Shown: piece by piece, positions 61,794-64,000 of the stretch
Layout of the letters: each line of letters begins with the position of its first letter
Position numbering within the stretch: position 1 is the first letter of the stretch
Origin: Saprospiraceae bacterium
GTDB lineage: Bacteria > Bacteroidota > Bacteroidia > Chitinophagales > Saprospiraceae
Assembly: GCA_019694255.1 (NCBI GenBank)
Contig: JAIBCI010000110.1
Span: forward strand, 1-64,000
Reading direction: 5' to 3'
DNA length: 64,000 nt
Translations under genes and position numbers: made by a program
Notes under the pieces: generated by a model
The model's database searches: none
What the model was told of the DNA's origin: nothing
Seen by the model: the letters and a program-made list of their open reading frames with translations, nothing else

Positions 61794-61801
61794 TAATTTT
61801 G
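61794..61801 (+). promoter_or_regulatory. -7 box for the ureohydrolase-like gene
   Basis: TAATTTTG fits TANNTTTG, ending 15 bases before the ATG at 61817. The sequence before it is AT-rich without a TTTG at -33. Confidence 0.45.
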
Positions 61802-61816
61802 CCTTAAATCATTTAT

Positions 61817-62848
61817 ATGTTCCACAAACTTCTGCCGACGGACAGCAATAGATTGACAATATCTGTTCATCACCCCAATATATCGCTTCTAAATGGTGAG
61901 GACGAGATTCCCAAAGGCATTGATATCGCTTTACTGACATGCAACCCAGAAAATGGTTATGCTATCAGGCAGCAATTTTACACTTTGGCCTTTGATCATT
62001 TTGAGGACATTCGGATCTGTGATCTGGGAGATGCCATGGCTCTCGACAAAGTTGAAATCTCCAAGCTGGTCTCACACCTCCTCGACAAGAAAATATTTCT
62101 GCTGATGGTAGGTTTTTCAAGAGACATCATCGAAGCCATCAGTAAAGAATTTGAACAAAAGATACTGCCGTTTTCGATCGCATGGATTGACTCAAGGATC
62201 CATGAAGATGAAATTGAAAATCTGAGTAACAATATCTTTGTAAAAAATCAATCTTACATAGGACTACAACGTCACTTGATCAGTTCAACAATACTGAATG
62301 ACCCAAGAGTATTGGGTCATACCATTTTTCTTTCCGAATTCAGAAAATCAAATCAGGTCCTTGATGCAGTAACAAGAAATTCTGAATTGTTTTATTTCGA
62401 AATGAATTCTGTCCGGCATAGTGATTTCAACCCTTCTGATAATCCGAGTGGCTTTTTTGCTGAAGAAATCATATCCATTTCCAAACTTGCTGGCTCAAGT
62501 GACCGCAGTCTTCTTTGCGCAATATCGGACTGGGATATATCGGATATCCAACCTACTGACTATATGTTGATCTCCCAGATGTGCTGGTATATGGTTGAAG
62601 GAATATTGCTCAAAAAACGCGATGAGCTTCAAAGAGACAGACAGATGCTGCATTATGTCGTAGAATTGAAAAATTCAGATACACATTTGGATTTCTTCAA
62701 ATCAGAATCTTCCGGCAAATGGTGGATCAAGGAACCAGGGGATCATGAGAGCCATATTAATAAGCTCATTCCCTGTACCTATGAAGAATATTTGAAGACG
62801 GTACAGGACCATCTACCTGAAAGACTTGTCGATTTAATTTATCACTAA
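61817..62848 (+). CDS. Arginase/formimidoylglutamase-like protein lacking usual metal ligands
   Basis: A 343-residue protein whose second half follows the Bacteroidota formimidoylglutamase-like pattern: FEMNSVRHSDFNP, SGFFAEEIISISKLAG near 217, DYMLISQMCWYMVEGI near 253, and KSESSGKWWIKEP then LIPCTYEEYLKTV near 295-330. The metal-binding motifs of active ureohydrolases (GGxHD, DAHxD, SxDxD) are not intact: FLLMVGFSRDI and IAWIDSRIHEDEI stand in their places. It is probably a non-catalytic or altered member. It overlaps murF convergently by 15 bases. Confidence 0.75.
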   Translation: MFHKLLPTDSNRLTISVHHPNISLLNGEDEIPKGIDIALLTCNPENGYAIRQQFYTLAFDHFEDIRICDLGDAMALDKVEISKLVSHLLDKKIFLLMVGFSRDIIEAISKEFEQKILPFSIAWIDSRIHEDEIENLSNNIFVKNQSYIGLQRHLISSTILNDPRVLGHTIFLSEFRKSNQVLDAVTRNSELFYFEMNSVRHSDFNPSDNPSGFFAEEIISISKLAGSSDRSLLCAISDWDISDIQPTDYMLISQMCWYMVEGILLKKRDELQRDRQMLHYVVELKNSDTHLDFFKSESSGKWWIKEPGDHESHINKLIPCTYEEYLKTVQDHLPERLVDLIYH

Positions 62849-64000
62849 TTTTTCCAACCCGGCAGATCTGGATCCTTTGATCAGAATGAGCGCTTGCCGA
62901 GGCCAATTGGTATCTAGCCAATCGCGGCAACTTGCAACACTTTCAAACCAAAGTATTCTGTTGTTCCCGTCAGCGAATTTGTAATTGTTGCCAATCAGTA
63001 AGATCCTAGTGTAGTCTCCTCTGGTTATGCGATCAACCAGGGCATGGTGTTCATTATCGCTGTGATCACCCAATTCTGCCATAGCTCCAAGAATAACCCA
63101 CTTTGACCTGCCGGTAATGTTATCCATTACATCGAGTGCCGCATGCATCGAACTGGGATTGGCATTGTAAGCATCCAGCATGACTGTGCTATTGCGAATT
63201 TCTAGCAGTTGCGAACGCATATTGTCAGGTACATAATCATCTATACCCTTTTGAATAAGATCGGGAGCAATGCCAAAGAAATGAGCTACCGCAATCGCTG
63301 CCATTAGGTTTTCGAAATTATGCTTACCATATAGTATGGAATGATAGCTGATTTCACCCTCACTTACATGAATTAATTCTATATCAGGATTTAACCGAAC
63401 AATGCGGAATGCTACATCCGGATGTCTTATTTCCTGACCATATTTTATTACATGAGAGAAATTTGTAGACACTGCATTTAATGGATCCGAATCGCAATTC
63501 AAGAAAATAGTCTGCTGTTTAAGCTGCAGGAAGTCGAACAATTCAAGCTTAGTCTTCAACACCCCTTCTATCCCTCCAAATCCTTCGAGATGAGCTTTAC
63601 CGATATTGGTAATCAGTCCAAAATCAGGCTCAGACATTTCACATAATTCACGTATGTCTCCAGGTCTGTTTGCACCCATTTCCAGAATTAGAAATTCATG
63701 ATCCGGCTTAAGTCTTAACAAAGTGAGCGGGACACCGATATGATTGTTATAATTGCCGGAGGTCGCAATCGTGTTCTTAGCTCTCTTAAAAATATGAAGC
63801 AAAAGTTCCTTGGTAGTGGTCTTACCATTTGAGCCGGTAACGGCAATGATCCGGGTTCCAAGTCGTCTTCTATGTAATAATGCAAGTTCTTTTAAAAAAG
63901 CGAAGCTGTCATCAACCTGAACAATACGCTCATCCCTGATTAATCCCGGATTATCACAAATTGCAGCCAAAGCTCCTTTATTCAGCGCTTCCTCGATGAA
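62834..64000 (-). CDS. murF: UDP-N-acetylmuramoyl-tripeptide--D-alanyl-D-alanine ligase MurF, N-terminus beyond edge
   Basis: MurF adds D-Ala-D-Ala to the UDP-MurNAc tripeptide in peptidoglycan synthesis. The window contains about 388 codons; the frame remains open to 64000 (FIEEALNKGALAAICDNP is read near the edge), so the N-terminal substrate domain is partly missing. The ATPase core has VTGSNGKTTTKELL, NYNNHIGVPLTLLRL, LEMGANRPGDIRELC and TNIGKAHLEGFG. The C-terminal domain includes DAYNANPSSMHAALDVM, LGAMAELG and LIKGSRSAGLEKLV, which is diagnostic of MurF. Confidence 0.94.
   Translation of the reverse strand, partial: FIEEALNKGALAAICDNPGLIRDERIVQVDDSFAFLKELALLHRRRLGTRIIAVTGSNGKTTTKELLLHIFKRAKNTIATSGNYNNHIGVPLTLLRLKPDHEFLILEMGANRPGDIRELCEMSEPDFGLITNIGKAHLEGFGGIEGVLKTKLELFDFLQLKQQTIFLNCDSDPLNAVSTNFSHVIKYGQEIRHPDVAFRIVRLNPDIELIHVSEGEISYHSILYGKHNFENLMAAIAVAHFFGIAPDLIQKGIDDYVPDNMRSQLLEIRNSTVMLDAYNANPSSMHAALDVMDNITGRSKWVILGAMAELGDHSDNEHHALVDRITRGDYTRILLIGNNYKFADGNNRILWFESVASCRDWLDTNWPRQALILIKGSRSAGLEKLVIN

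Overview
This window looks like a Bacteroidota chromosome, most likely from the Saprospiria or a close relative. The evidence is PorP/SprF and PorV-like type IX secretion (T9SS) proteins, GldC, type A and type B T9SS sorting domains, a dockerin-like repeat in a T9SS cargo, TonB receptors with carboxypeptidase-regulatory-like N-termini, many lipoproteins, DUF4249/DUF5683/DUF5686/DUF2911 proteins, and TANNTTTG-type -7 boxes with few Shine-Dalgarno sequences. The lineage call is inference from gene content. No rRNA, tRNA, CRISPR array, transposase or phage gene was seen. The gene set reads as ordinary, densely packed chromosome with frequent small overlaps.

Layout. 1-8592 (minus): a T9SS surface-protein locus with two PorP/SprF genes, a TPR/PD40/OmpA protein, a large PKD adhesin with a type B gliding C-terminal domain, and the start of a second TPR protein. 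8916-10719 (plus): small conserved protein, FdhD and a MobA-like protein, a molybdenum-cofactor cassette that converges on a P-loop NTPase/membrane protein pair (10667-12162) and gldC. 12555-17170 (minus): DUF4249 lipoprotein, TonB receptor, TraB/GumN protein and Lrp regulator. 17275-20674 (minus): glutamate dehydrogenase behind ccmB-ccmC-ccmD. 20963-27959: cell-wall amidase, mannose-1-phosphate guanylyltransferase, PorV-like protein, PAP2 phosphatase, GlmM and cysteine desulfurase. 27975-36946: CtlX-type hydrolase, queuosine-precursor transporter, HscA, an eIF1/SUI1 protein, and two tandem beta-propeller T9SS cargo lipoproteins. 36967-42398: a frameshifted DUF5686 gene, then pabA divergent from pabB-pabC-yggS.

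42448-50552: DUF2911 protein, a regulatory-looking gap with a 26-bp palindrome and a possible 27-residue membrane peptide, a lipoprotein, tilS, SCO and cytochrome c genes, a metal-binding-like lipoprotein with a TonB receptor, thioesterase and lipB. 50619-64000: a thioredoxin-dockerin T9SS cargo, a peptide-binding lipoprotein, UPF0173 hydrolase, parA-parB-DUF5683, an SCP2 protein divergent from fmt, OmpA-family protein, a second Glu/Leu dehydrogenase, a ureohydrolase-like protein lacking the usual metal ligands, and murF (cut by the right edge).

Functional themes are T9SS export and its cargo, envelope building (amidase, GlmM, ManC, MurF, OmpA), cofactor supply (molybdenum cofactor, folate, lipoate, Fe-S, heme) and possibly copper delivery (SCO, cytochrome c, CxxC lipoprotein). 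A recurring TANNTTTG box lies 15-18 bases before the start codon of at least eight genes and helps settle several starts, including non-ATG ones. The best candidates for something undescribed are the palindrome/small-peptide/hairpin unit at 43339-43545, the lipobox-plus-sorting-domain propeller pair at 31974-36946, and the uncharacterised membrane protein/NTPase pair beside the molybdenum genes.
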